DNA from: Acidimicrobiia bacterium
GTDB taxonomy: Bacteria; Actinomycetota; Acidimicrobiia; IMCC26256; JAENVU01
Length of the DNA: 28,612 nucleotides
Assembly: GCA_017882945.1 (NCBI GenBank)
Contig: JADGON010000018.1
Span: 1-28,612 of the forward strand
Direction of reading: 5' to 3'
Shown: one piece after another, positions 7,379 through 13,698 of the stretch
How the letters are laid out: every line of letters starts with the position of its first letter
Numbering within the stretch: position 1 is the stretch's first letter
The notes under the pieces: model-generated
What the model was told of the DNA's origin: nothing
Seen by the model: only the letters and a program-made list of their open reading frames with translations
Databases searched by the model: none
Position numbers and translations under genes: made by a program

Positions 7379-8386
7379 ATGACCTCTCTCGTGACGAACA
7401 TCGTGCGCGGCTCGACCGCCGAGCGACTCTTGCTCCTGGTGCACGGGTACGGCGCCGACGAGCGTGACCTTGGTGGTCTGCTCCCGCATCTGGACCCGGA
7501 GGGTCGGTTCTGTGCGGTCATGCCACGGGGTCCTCAGGCCGCGGCCGGCACCCCCGGCTTCGCCTGGTACTCGTGGAGCCCCCAGGGAGACTTCGACCCG
7601 GTCGCGTTCGGCGAGTCGCTCGACGCCCTGGACGACCTGCTCGACGAGGCGTGCGAGGAGCAGGGGTTCGAGCGGTCTCAGGCGCTGGTCGCGGGGTTCT
7701 CCCAGGGCGCCGGGATGATGGTCGCGCTGGCCCTGCGCTCGACGGATCGGCCCCGCCCGATCGGTGTCCTCGCGATGAGCCCCGCGCTCCCCGGCCTCGA
7801 TGTGTTCGAGCCCGATTGGGAGGCCGCGGCCGACGTCCCGATCCTGATCCAGCACGGTGACGAGGACCCGCTCGTCCCGGTCGCGCGTGCCCGCCAGCTC
7901 GCCCGCGCGCTGGAAGGGCACGGGGTGCCTGTCGTCTACTCCGAGTACCCGATGGGCCATCAGGTCGCACTCGAGAGCATCCAGCACGGCCGGGCGTGGA
8001 TCGACGCGGTCATCGCAGGGGAGAAGCCCAGCCAGCCGGTGCCCGACGATCCGCCCGAGGGGCCGGTCAAGACGGTCACCACCGCGACCTTCCCGACCGA
8101 GGTGCTGGCGAGCACGGTGCCGGTGATCGTCGACTTCTGGGCCCCGTGGTGCGGACCGTGTCGCCAGGTGGGCCCGATCGTGGAGCAGATCGCCCAGATG
8201 CGGGGGACCGCCTACAAGGTGGTGAAGGTCAACATCGACGAGGAGCCCGCGCTCGCCCAGGAGTACGAGGTGCAGAGCATCCCGCTGATCGCGCTGTTCC
8301 GGAACGGTCGGCTCGAGCGCTCGTCGCTCGGTGCCAAGCCCCGCCCTCAGCTCGAAGCGGACCTGGGGATGCTCGTCATCCCGTAG
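7379..8386 (+). CDS. carboxylesterase/phospholipase-like alpha/beta hydrolase fused to a thioredoxin domain
   Basis: A single uninterrupted 335-residue frame encodes two enzymes. Residues 1-212 are a LYPLA/YpfH-type esterase. They include LVHGYGADERDL (20-31, oxyanion-hole region), nucleophile Ser108 in GFSQGAG, Asp163 in HGDEDPLVP and His194 in MGHQV, a full triad. A Pro/acidic linker (about 213-230) leads to a thioredoxin at about 231-335, with VDFWAPWCGPC (Cys258, Cys261) and cis-Pro302 in SIPLIALF. Known families imply hydrolysis of carboxyl or acyl thioesters plus dithiol-disulfide exchange. A role in de-acylating and then reducing protein cysteines would fit, but that is speculation. 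ATG 7379 is supported by TAGGCT 7 nt upstream. No signal peptide, so cytosolic. The 3' end overlaps the convergent LPFTG gene by 11 bp. Confidence 0.9.
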   Translation: MTSLVTNIVRGSTAERLLLLVHGYGADERDLGGLLPHLDPEGRFCAVMPRGPQAAAGTPGFAWYSWSPQGDFDPVAFGESLDALDDLLDEACEEQGFERSQALVAGFSQGAGMMVALALRSTDRPRPIGVLAMSPALPGLDVFEPDWEAAADVPILIQHGDEDPLVPVARARQLARALEGHGVPVVYSEYPMGHQVALESIQHGRAWIDAVIAGEKPSQPVPDDPPEGPVKTVTTATFPTEVLASTVPVIVDFWAPWCGPCRQVGPIVEQIAQMRGTAYKVVKVNIDEEPALAQEYEVQSIPLIALFRNGRLERSSLGAKPRPQLEADLGMLVIP

Positions 8387-8900
8387 TTCCGGACCTCTGC
8401 GGGTCCACGTCGCGGGTGCGGCTGCCCCACCAGAGCGCGAGCGCGCCCATCGCCAGGGCCGCGAGACCCGCGATGAACACGCCGAAGGTGCCGCTCCCGG
8501 TGAAGGGGAGCTCGGGGCCGGTGGGGGCTGCCGCGCGCGCGGTGGATCGAGCCGATGTCCGGCGGGCCGGCAGCGCGTTGGCGACCACGGGCGGATCATT
8601 GGTGACGACCAGGGGCTCCGCGATCTCGCTGGTGACCGGCGAGGTCACGGGGGGCGTGGTCGTCGCCGTGGTCGTGCTGGTCGACGAGGTGGTGCTGGTC
8701 GAGGTCGTGCTGCTCGTGGTCGACGTGGCGTCCGGGCGGATGGGGGCGGAGACCGGGTCGGCCTGGTCCCGCGACCGGCCGCCGGCGGGGCCGGGCCGGG
8801 GCGCGGCGCCGGCCGGTGACGCCAAGCTCAGCCCGAGCAACAGCCCGGCGAGCAACATGGCAGCCCGTGTTCCGTGGCGGAGCCGGTGCGTGTGGGCCAC
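8376..8900 (-). CDS. small secreted LPFTG cell-wall-anchored protein
   Basis: A 174-residue protein. It has a basic N-terminus and a hydrophobic signal peptide (about 14-33, cleavage likely after SPAGAA). A mature region dominated by Ser/Thr runs (about 59-85) and Pro/Ala follows. At the C-terminus are LPFTG, a hydrophobic segment FGVFIAGLAALAMGALALWW and a basic/polar tail. It is therefore exported and sortase-anchored. It has no recognisable domain and may act as a wall spacer or glycosylated stalk. The start is GTG at 8900 with a GGGGGA Shine-Dalgarno just upstream. It lies 117 bp downstream of the NlpC/P60 gene on the same strand and could be co-transcribed with it, which would make both part of envelope biogenesis. 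Confidence 0.8.
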   Translation of the reverse strand: MAHTHRLRHGTRAAMLLAGLLLGLSLASPAGAAPRPGPAGGRSRDQADPVSAPIRPDATSTTSSTTSTSTTSSTSTTTATTTPPVTSPVTSEIAEPLVVTNDPPVVANALPARRTSARSTARAAAPTGPELPFTGSGTFGVFIAGLAALAMGALALWWGSRTRDVDPQRSGTTG

Positions 8901-9017
8901 TGATCCCCCATGGGCTCGGGCCGACGCAGGGGCGCCGGTCCAGGGCCCATCTCTGAAGCGGGGTCGACCGTAACCCCGGAGTCGCCCGAAGTGGGGGACC
9001 TCAGGGTCGCGATGGGG

Positions 9018-10100
9018 CTAGGCGACGCGCCCGTAGCCGCTGGCGGAGCCGTACCGGACCCCGGACACCACGACCCCGACGGCCGGATTGGAGGCCGAGA
9101 CGACCATCCCACCGCCGATGTAGATCTCGACGTGGTTGGCGCCGCCCGGACCGTAGAAGACCAGGTCACCGGGCTGGAGGTCCCCGGGGCCGATGCGGAT
9201 CGTCTCCTGGTACTGGGCGCCCGAGTAGTGAGCCAGGCCCACGCCGGCGGCACTCCATGCCGCGGCGGTGAGGCCGGAGCAGTCGAACGTGTTGGGTCCG
9301 GAGGTCGCGAAGACGTAGCCCTTGCCGACCTGGCGCTTGGCGAAGTCCACGGCGATCTGGGCCCGGCCGTTGGGGGCCGGTGCGTTCGGGAAGTTCGCCG
9401 GGACGGGGCTGTGGCCGCTGCTGTGACCGGTCGCGAAGCTGCGGGCGGTGGCTTGCGCCGCGACGCGAGCGGCATTCGCCTTACGGGCGGCCTCGGCGTC
9501 GACGAGCACCTTGAGCTGACCCTTCACCTGGCTCAGGAGCTGGGTGTTCTGTGCGTTCGCCGAGGTGAGCTGACGGCGCGCCGAGTCGGCGGCGTCGCGC
9601 TGGGACTGGGCGGATGCCCGCTGGGACTCGAGCTGGGCCTTCTGGACGTTGAGAGCTTCGCGGGCTTGGAGCAGCTTGTTCAGCAGCGAGCCGTCCTTGT
9701 CCGCGGCGGCGGACGCGTACTTGGACCGGGCCGCGAGGTCGGTGACGGTCTTCACGTCGACCGCGTCGAAGGGGTTGCTCGTGCCGGCGCCCTTGTAGAT
9801 CTCGGCGGCGCGGGCGTTCAGCTGCTCGTGGATCTTGTCGGTCGCGGCCTGCGCCTCAGCCGTGCGGCGCTCGGCGTCGGCGATGCCCGCCTGGGCCCGG
9901 TCGAGGCTGATCTTGGCGCCGTTCAACTGCTCGGAGAGCGCCACCATCTTCGATCCGTTGGCGGAGATCTGGGCCTCGAGCGCGCGGGCTTGCGCCTGCT
10001 TGTCGGTGACCGGTGATCCTTGCGCCACTGCGGCCGGCAGCACTCCGGCCACGGCTACAGCTACAAGTACAACTCCCGAGACTTTGGCCCGGAGGTTCAA
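9018..10100 (-). CDS. secreted coiled-coil NlpC/P60 peptidoglycan endopeptidase
   Basis: A 360-residue RipA/CwlO-like protein. Residues 1-28 are a signal peptide (VSGVVLVAVAVAGVLPAAVAQ). Residues about 30-215 are a long alpha-helical coiled coil rich in Gln/Ala/Arg, interrupted around SNPFDAVDV. A short Ser/His/Pro linker leads to the NlpC/P60 domain from about 245. Catalytic Cys274 is in FDCSGLTAAAWS and His323 in NHVEIYIGGG. It should cleave stem-peptide bonds of peptidoglycan during growth or division, with the coiled coil as autoinhibitor or adaptor docking site (known for CwlO/RipA types). The start is TTG at 10100: AAAGGGAG at 10108-10115 sits 7 nt before it, the signal peptide begins immediately, and no ATG or GTG lies close by. 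Confidence 0.87.
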   Translation of the reverse strand: MNLRAKVSGVVLVAVAVAGVLPAAVAQGSPVTDKQAQARALEAQISANGSKMVALSEQLNGAKISLDRAQAGIADAERRTAEAQAATDKIHEQLNARAAEIYKGAGTSNPFDAVDVKTVTDLAARSKYASAAADKDGSLLNKLLQAREALNVQKAQLESQRASAQSQRDAADSARRQLTSANAQNTQLLSQVKGQLKVLVDAEAARKANAARVAAQATARSFATGHSSGHSPVPANFPNAPAPNGRAQIAVDFAKRQVGKGYVFATSGPNTFDCSGLTAAAWSAAGVGLAHYSGAQYQETIRIGPGDLQPGDLVFYGPGGANHVEIYIGGGMVVSASNPAVGVVVSGVRYGSASGYGRVA

Positions 10101-10335
10101 ATGGGGACTCCCTTTGGCTCGGAGGTGCCGCCGTCGGTCCTTGCCTGAACACGTCCGCTGAAACACGGTCCTACAACGCTGTGCGCTTCGATACGGCCGC
10201 GCGTCGCTACAACAAAATGCGGCAAGCGGTTCCCGAGACCCTACGCCCGAGGCCCGCCGGATGCCATTTCTGTCGCCGGAATTCGCCCTGACCAGGTACG
10301 ACGCAGAGCGTTCCTCGGGCCTCTGACCTGCGAAT
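10101..10335 (-). promoter_or_regulatory. leader/promoter region of the NlpC/P60 gene
   Basis: These 235 bp without a gene separate the NlpC/P60 TTG start from the stop of the gene upstream on the same strand. The Shine-Dalgarno AAAGGGAG is at 10108-10115. Two copies of GTTGTAG occur on the minus strand about 45 nt apart. CTTGCC and GGCAAG, about 75 nt apart, could pair. Wall hydrolase genes in actinobacteria often carry c-di-AMP (ydaO-type) riboswitches here, but I do not see its conserved core, so I call only an unassigned leader. Confidence 0.35.
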
Positions 10336-10821
10336 TCAGACTTTCCAGCCACCACTCGGAGTGGGAATAGGTTCACCCGGAGGGGCGACGTCGGGAACCG
10401 ACCATGCCATCGCCTTCGAGATCTCCCGCGCGACGTCCTGCCACTCACCGGGGTCCCAGCCCTCGGTCGAGGCACCGACGGTCGTGTCCTGGCGCAGGAA
10501 CACGAATGCCGGCAGGTGCTCGAGACCGAGCGATCCCACCAGCGTGCGGTCGGGGTCCAGGAACGTGGCCTGGCGTTCTTCCTCGTCGCCGAGGATCCGC
10601 TGGGCGATCTGGGCCGAGCCGGTGACGACGTACGCGGTGCGGCAGTCGCTGTCGCCGAGGACGCCGAAGATCCTGCGCGCCACCGGGATCCACTCCGCGG
10701 CCTCGGGTCGATCCGGGAGGATCACGAGGCAGAGCTGGAACATCGTGGACCAGTCATCGAGCGTCCGGCTCACGCCTTTGCTCGTGACCAGCTCGAGAGT
10801 CGGGTCAGGGTTCTTCGCCAC
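10336..10821 (-). CDS. thioredoxin-fold-like protein without CxxC, function unknown
   Basis: A 161-residue soluble protein. The middle (about 25-60) reads like a thioredoxin-fold beta-alpha start (STMFQLCLVILPD, then AAEWIPVARRIFGVLGDSDC). The segment GLEHLPAFVFLRQDTTVG (about 98-115) resembles the cis-Pro loop and following strand of redoxins. Only single cysteines occur (LCL, DSDC); there is no CxxC, so it is not a normal thioredoxin. The fold call is by eye and moderate to weak. The C-terminus is Pro/Gly-rich. The start is GTG at 10821, supported by TACCGT 8 nt upstream. It lies upstream of the NlpC/P60 gene on the same strand and is divergent from the PPOX gene. Confidence 0.55.
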   Translation of the reverse strand: MAKNPDPTLELVTSKGVSRTLDDWSTMFQLCLVILPDRPEAAEWIPVARRIFGVLGDSDCRTAYVVTGSAQIAQRILGDEEERQATFLDPDRTLVGSLGLEHLPAFVFLRQDTTVGASTEGWDPGEWQDVAREISKAMAWSVPDVAPPGEPIPTPSGGWKV

Positions 10822-10829
10822 GGGCGGAG

Positions 10830-10855
10830 ACGGTATCGCGACGTCCCGTTAGGCT
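10830..10855. promoter_or_regulatory. divergent pair of leaderless-type -10 boxes
   Basis: On the minus strand TACCGT (10830-10835) ends 8 nt before GTG 10821. On the plus strand TAGGCT (10850-10855) ends 8 nt before ATG 10864. Neither start has a Shine-Dalgarno. The two boxes are back to back within 26 bp. Confidence 0.55.
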
Positions 10856-10863
10856 CCGACTTC

Positions 10864-11325
10864 ATGTCACGACGCGACCAGATCCGCATGACCGACGACG
10901 AGACGCGCGCCTTCCTGGTGGCGGGCAAGGACCTCCAGGTCGCGTCGATCAACGCCGACGGCACGCCCCACCTCGTGACCATGTGGTACGAGCTCGACGG
11001 CGACGAGATCTGCTTCTGGACCTACGGCAAGAGCCAGAAGGTCGTGAACCTCCGCCGTGACCCTCGGCTCAGCGTGCTCGTCGCGACCGGTGAGGTCTAC
11101 GAGCAGCTGCGGGGCGTCTCAATCATCGGCCACGCGGAGATCGTCGAGACGCTGCCCGAGGTCACCGCGTTCGGGCTCCACCTCTTCGGCAAGTACTGGG
11201 GTCCCGCCGAGGACGAGCTCGTGCGTGCCGGTGTCGAGGCCCAAGCGACCAAGCGCGTCGTCATTCGCGTCAAGGCCGACAAGACCGTCACCTGGGACCA
11301 CTCCAAGCTCGGCGGCACCTACTAA
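10864..11325 (+). CDS. PPOX-class (pyridoxamine-5'-phosphate-oxidase-fold), probably F420- or FMN-dependent enzyme
   Basis: A 153-residue split-barrel flavin-binding protein. The fold's landmarks are in order: MTDDETRAFLVAGKDLQVAS (about 9-28), INADGTPHLVTMWYELDGDEICFWT, KSQKVVNLRRDPRLSVLVATG and GVSIIGHAEIVE. In actinobacteria, short proteins with this pattern (FDOR family) bind coenzyme F420, FMN or haem degradation products and reduce diverse substrates; I cannot name the substrate. It probably acts as a cytosolic dimer. ATG 10864 is the normal family start and has TAGGCT 8 nt upstream. The TAA stop at 11323-11325 is followed by a pyrimidine-rich tract that leads into the inverted repeat beside the DUF559 gene. 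Confidence 0.85.
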   Translation: MSRRDQIRMTDDETRAFLVAGKDLQVASINADGTPHLVTMWYELDGDEICFWTYGKSQKVVNLRRDPRLSVLVATGEVYEQLRGVSIIGHAEIVETLPEVTAFGLHLFGKYWGPAEDELVRAGVEAQATKRVVIRVKADKTVTWDHSKLGGTY

Positions 11326-11376
11326 CTCTCTTCCACCTCACCCTCTTCCACCCCCCGAGCCCTCCCTGCCCAGACA

Positions 11377-11430
11377 CGTTTCGGGGGGCCGCAGGGTCGC
11401 CATAGCGGCCCCAACTCGCACGGAAACGGG
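11377..11430 (+). repeat. left arm of a 54-bp inverted repeat flanking the DUF559 gene
   Basis: The 34-bp core 11377-11410 matches the reverse complement of 12381-12414 at 33 of 34 positions. The inner 20 bp (11411-11430) match 12361-12380 at 13 of 20, including CGCACGGAAA uninterrupted. Within the arm, GGGGCCGC (11385-11392) and GCGGCCCC (11405-11412) form an 8-bp hairpin with a 12-nt loop, as in REP-type repeats. A C/T-rich stretch on the outer side (11326-11376) also resembles the complement of the far side. Confidence 0.85.
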
Positions 11431-11461
11431 TGGGCGGGGCGTCGATGTCCCATGGCGCTCG

Positions 11462-11467
11462 TACCTT
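11462..11467 (+). promoter_or_regulatory. -10 box TACCTT of a leaderless-type promoter
   Basis: TACCTT ends 6 nt before ATG 11474, which has no Shine-Dalgarno. It lies just inside the left inverted repeat arm, so the gene carries its promoter between the repeats. Confidence 0.5.
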
Positions 11468-11473
11468 CGGGAA

Positions 11474-12379
11474 ATGATCGATCAGCGCACGGACGCGCTT
11501 GCTGCAATGCAGCACGGATTGCTGACTCACGCGCAAGTGACGGGCTTCGGACTCACGTCGTCGGCGATCAAGCACCGCGTGCGTCGGGGTGAGTGGCGAC
11601 CCGTGTCCCGCGGCATCTATCGGATCGCAGGAGCGCTCGAAACTGCGCGCCAGCGAGCTCTCGCCGCGGTGTTTGGCTCTGGAGACGCAGCGGTGCTCTC
11701 GCACGGGAGCGCAGCCGCGCTGCACGGTCTCCCTGGCTTCTCGATCGAGCCGTTGACCGTCTCGGTACCTCGGAATGGCCGACGTGATCTGGTGGATGTG
11801 CGCCAGGAGCAGTCGATGGATCTGCCGGCGCACCATCGGGCTCTTGTCGACGGCATTCCGTGCACGACGGTCGCGCGCACTCTGTTCGATCTGTGTGGGG
11901 ATGTGAATGCTGCGCGTTCCGAGCGGGCGTTGGATACCGCGATTGCGCGGAAGCTCGTCACGCGTGCCCAGCTGTGGCGCGTGCTGATCGACCTGGCGGA
12001 GCACGGGCGGAAGGGAACGGTGCTCTTCCGAACCCTGCTCGAGGAACGCGGTCCGGAATACGTCGCGCCCGAGAGCGAGCTCGAATCTCGGTTCGTCGAG
12101 CTCACTCGGAGGTACGGCCTCGCGGAGCCCGAGCGTCAGGTCGACCTCGGTGACGCGGACGGCTGCATCGGCCGGGTCGACTTCCTGTTCCGTGGGGCGC
12201 GACTCGTCGTCGAAGTCGACGGCGCGGAGTTCCACGATGGTCTCGTAGACCGCCGCCGCGACGAGGCACGCGACGCGCGGCTCACTGCCGTTGGCTGGAG
12301 GGTCCTGCGGTTCCGATGGGCCGACGTCGTCGACCGACCCGCCGCCGTCGCACGCGCGATCCGCTTTCCGTGCGGCTGA
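11474..12379 (+). CDS. AbiEi-like wing-helix plus DUF559 (Vsr/PD-(D/E)XK-like) protein
   Basis: A 301-residue protein. Residues 5-52 resemble the AbiEi_4 antitoxin N-terminal DNA-binding domain (MQHGLLTHAQV, RVRRGEWRPVSRGIYRIAG). The middle (about 60-185) resembles the accompanying actinobacterial domain (LSHGSAAALHGL, TVARTLFDL). Residues about 198-298 are DUF559, related to Vsr and PD-(D/E)XK nucleases: GRVDFLFRGARLVVEVDGAEFH with Asp236, Glu247, Asp249 and His254, then RDARLTAVGWRVLRFRWADV. The candidate catalytic acids are intact, so DNA nicking or cleavage is plausible; no AbiEii-type toxin partner is adjacent. Codon third positions show visibly more A/T than in neighbouring genes, a sign of transfer. 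The gene lies between long inverted repeats, and its last codons and stop fall inside the right arm. Confidence 0.85.
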   Translation: MIDQRTDALAAMQHGLLTHAQVTGFGLTSSAIKHRVRRGEWRPVSRGIYRIAGALETARQRALAAVFGSGDAAVLSHGSAAALHGLPGFSIEPLTVSVPRNGRRDLVDVRQEQSMDLPAHHRALVDGIPCTTVARTLFDLCGDVNAARSERALDTAIARKLVTRAQLWRVLIDLAEHGRKGTVLFRTLLEERGPEYVAPESELESRFVELTRRYGLAEPERQVDLGDADGCIGRVDFLFRGARLVVEVDGAEFHDGLVDRRRDEARDARLTAVGWRVLRFRWADVVDRPAAVARAIRFPCG

Positions 12380-12414
12380 AGGCCGCGATGGCGACCCTGC
12401 GGCCCCCCGAAACG
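12361..12414 (-). repeat. right arm of the 54-bp inverted repeat
   Basis: This is the reverse complement of the left arm at 11377-11430 (about 46 of 54 identities). It contains its own hairpin, GGCCGC (12381-12386) and GCGGCC (12399-12404) around a 12-nt loop. The inner 20 bp overlap the 3' end of the DUF559 gene including its TGA at 12377-12379. Confidence 0.85.
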
Positions 12415-12418
12415 AGCA

Positions 12419-12455
12419 GGGCGGGGAGGACGGGGGAGGGCGGGGGGTTAGGGGG
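12419..12455 (+). other. G-quadruplex-type tract
   Basis: There are at least five runs of three to six G separated by 1-5 nt on the plus strand, between the right repeat arm and the end of the MBL gene. The MBL stop (TTA on the plus strand, 12448-12450) lies within it. It may pause or end transcription coming from the right. Confidence 0.55.
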
Positions 12456-13263
12456 AGAGGCCGATGGCTTTGAGCATGGTCGGGGGCATGCCGTCGTCGC
12501 CGGCGCGCAGCATCGCGGCCTTCTCGATGTTGATGGGATCGCGCTCCGCGCGCTCGGCCCAGGCGTCCCACGGGCCCGGGGGGATCGTGCCCTCGACGCA
12601 GTGCCGCAGGTAGGCCTGGAGCTCGCGCACCTCGCCCGCGCTCCCGATCGGGCCGTGTCCGGGGACGATGACGTCCGCGAGGTCCGCCACCGCGTCGAGC
12701 ACGTCAGCCCAGATCGCGGGATCACCTTGGAACGCGAGCGGGGTCACGCCGAAGGAGCAGAGGTCGCCGGCGAACAGGAGGTCGGCGTCCGCCACCAGTG
12801 CCATCACGTCGCCGGGCGTGTGACCCGACGCGGGCAGCAGCTCGATGCGCGGCGTCAATTGCGCGGGCCCGTCGACGATGTGGCTCACCGGACGCGTCCC
12901 GAGCTCAGCGAGGTCGTCGAACTCCTCCGCGAACGGAGCGAAGAACGTCTTGTACGCGTCGATCGGCATCGGCTGATCCAGGAGATCGCTCGTGGCGGGC
13001 GAGCCGAGCACCATCGCGTTCCGGAATGCCTGGGTGCCGCCGACGTGGTCGATGTGCGCGTGGGTGAGCAGCACCCGTCTCACGACGAGATCGAGCTCGG
13101 CGACCGCGGCCGCGAAGGGCTCCCATTGCGAGCGCACCATGAGTGTGTCGATGACGGTGAGCCCGTCGTCGTCGACAACGACCCCGGCGTTGCTCACGCC
13201 GTTCTCACCGTCGGGCTGGATCCACGCGTAGACGCCGGCAGAGAGCTCTTCGAGCGACGTCAT
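12448..13263 (-). CDS. MBL-fold metallo-hydrolase
   Basis: A 271-residue metallo-beta-lactamase-fold hydrolase with all metal motifs: THAHIDHVGG (His68, His70, Asp72, His73), SGHTPGD (His147), FAGDL (Asp166) and VPGHGP (His202). Two Zn or Fe ions should be bound and a water activated; the substrate (thioester, lactone or other) is unknown. An N-terminal strand pair (GVYAWIQPDGENGVSNAGVVVDDD) is typical of glyoxalase II-like or SoxH/quinoprotein-relay MBL proteins. ATG 13263 overlaps the stop of the upstream NTF2-like gene (TGATG), so the two are translationally coupled. The gene ends within a G-rich tract next to the DUF559 repeat region. Confidence 0.87.
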   Translation of the reverse strand: MTSLEELSAGVYAWIQPDGENGVSNAGVVVDDDGLTVIDTLMVRSQWEPFAAAVAELDLVVRRVLLTHAHIDHVGGTQAFRNAMVLGSPATSDLLDQPMPIDAYKTFFAPFAEEFDDLAELGTRPVSHIVDGPAQLTPRIELLPASGHTPGDVMALVADADLLFAGDLCSFGVTPLAFQGDPAIWADVLDAVADLADVIVPGHGPIGSAGEVRELQAYLRHCVEGTIPPGPWDAWAERAERDPINIEKAAMLRAGDDGMPPTMLKAIGLSP

Positions 13264-13643
13264 CAGGTCAGCGCCGCAGCTACCGGCGCGGGATCGAGGT
13301 ACTCGTCCACCCGCGTGATGTGGTTGCCGTCGATCCGGATCACCAGGCACGCGGGCATCGAGAACGTCTTCCCGGCGCGTGTCGTGGCGTGCAGCACGTG
13401 CTGTTGCAGCACTCCGGCGTCGATCTCGATCCGGCGCACGATCTCGTACCGGCGCTGGGTGGTGACCCGGAGCAGCCACTCGAGCACCGCCAAGGAAGAG
13501 TCGATGTTGCGCTCGCGGTCGTCGAATCCGGCCCAGACGACGACGTCCGGGGCGTAGACCGAGCGCACGCCGGCCAGGTCACCGTCCTCGATGGCCGTCA
13601 TCAAGCGGGCGACGAGGTCGAGCGGGTTCTGCGAAGGTCCCAT
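13263..13643 (-). CDS. SnoaL/NTF2-like domain protein
   Basis: A 126-residue protein fitting one NTF2-like alpha+beta barrel. It has an N-terminal helix pair (LVARLMTAIEDGDLAGVRSVYAPDVVVW), a middle helix (SLAVLEWLLRVT) and four strands ending VIRIDGNHITRVDEYLDPAPV. Members are small-molecule isomerases, cyclases, dehydratases or simple ligand binders. The pattern WAGFDDRERN and the DEYLDP end are common in polyketide/steroid-type family members, but the substrate is unknown. ATG 13643 gives the expected family N-terminus; CAGAAT lies 6 nt upstream as a possible leaderless -10 box. It is the first gene of a coupled pair with the MBL hydrolase and is divergent from the Mcl-type lyase. Confidence 0.75.
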   Translation of the reverse strand: MGPSQNPLDLVARLMTAIEDGDLAGVRSVYAPDVVVWAGFDDRERNIDSSLAVLEWLLRVTTQRRYEIVRRIEIDAGVLQQHVLHATTRAGKTFSMPACLVIRIDGNHITRVDEYLDPAPVAAALT

Positions 13644-13685
13644 CCGGCCATTCTGGTGGGTTGGGAGAGCCCGAGCATGCTGTCG

Positions 13686-13691
13686 TAGCCT
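13686..13691 (+). promoter_or_regulatory. -10 box TAGCCT of a leaderless-type promoter
   Basis: TAGCCT ends 7 nt before ATG 13699, and no Shine-Dalgarno is present. It selects this ATG over in-frame starts further upstream. Confidence 0.55.
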
Positions 13692-13698
13692 TCGCGCC

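Noticed and set aside
7379..8386. Two adjacent genes joined by a frameshift or sequencing error instead of a true fusion
   Set aside because: There is one continuous frame with a natural Pro/acidic linker, no stop or Shine-Dalgarno before the thioredoxin part, and both domains are complete.
8909..8947. Strong terminator between the NlpC/P60 and LPFTG genes
   Set aside because: Only a 6-bp outer stem (ATGGGC/GCCCAT) with poor inner pairing and no T tract, so it is too weak to call.
10101..10335. c-di-AMP (ydaO-type) riboswitch before the NlpC/P60 gene
   Set aside because: The position is right, but I cannot find the conserved GGGGUGAAU-like and CCGAAYCCGUCAGCU-like parts on the coding strand.
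11474..12379. Type IV AbiE toxin-antitoxin system
   Set aside because: Only the N-terminal AbiEi-like domain is present, fused to DUF559; no AbiEii nucleotidyltransferase toxin lies beside it.
11377..12414. The DUF559 inverted repeats as ordinary intrinsic terminators of the convergent genes
   Set aside because: Hairpins alone could terminate, but 33/34 identity extending well beyond the stems, between two separate sites 1 kb apart, is not needed for termination and points to a duplicated unit. Termination as a side role remains possible.
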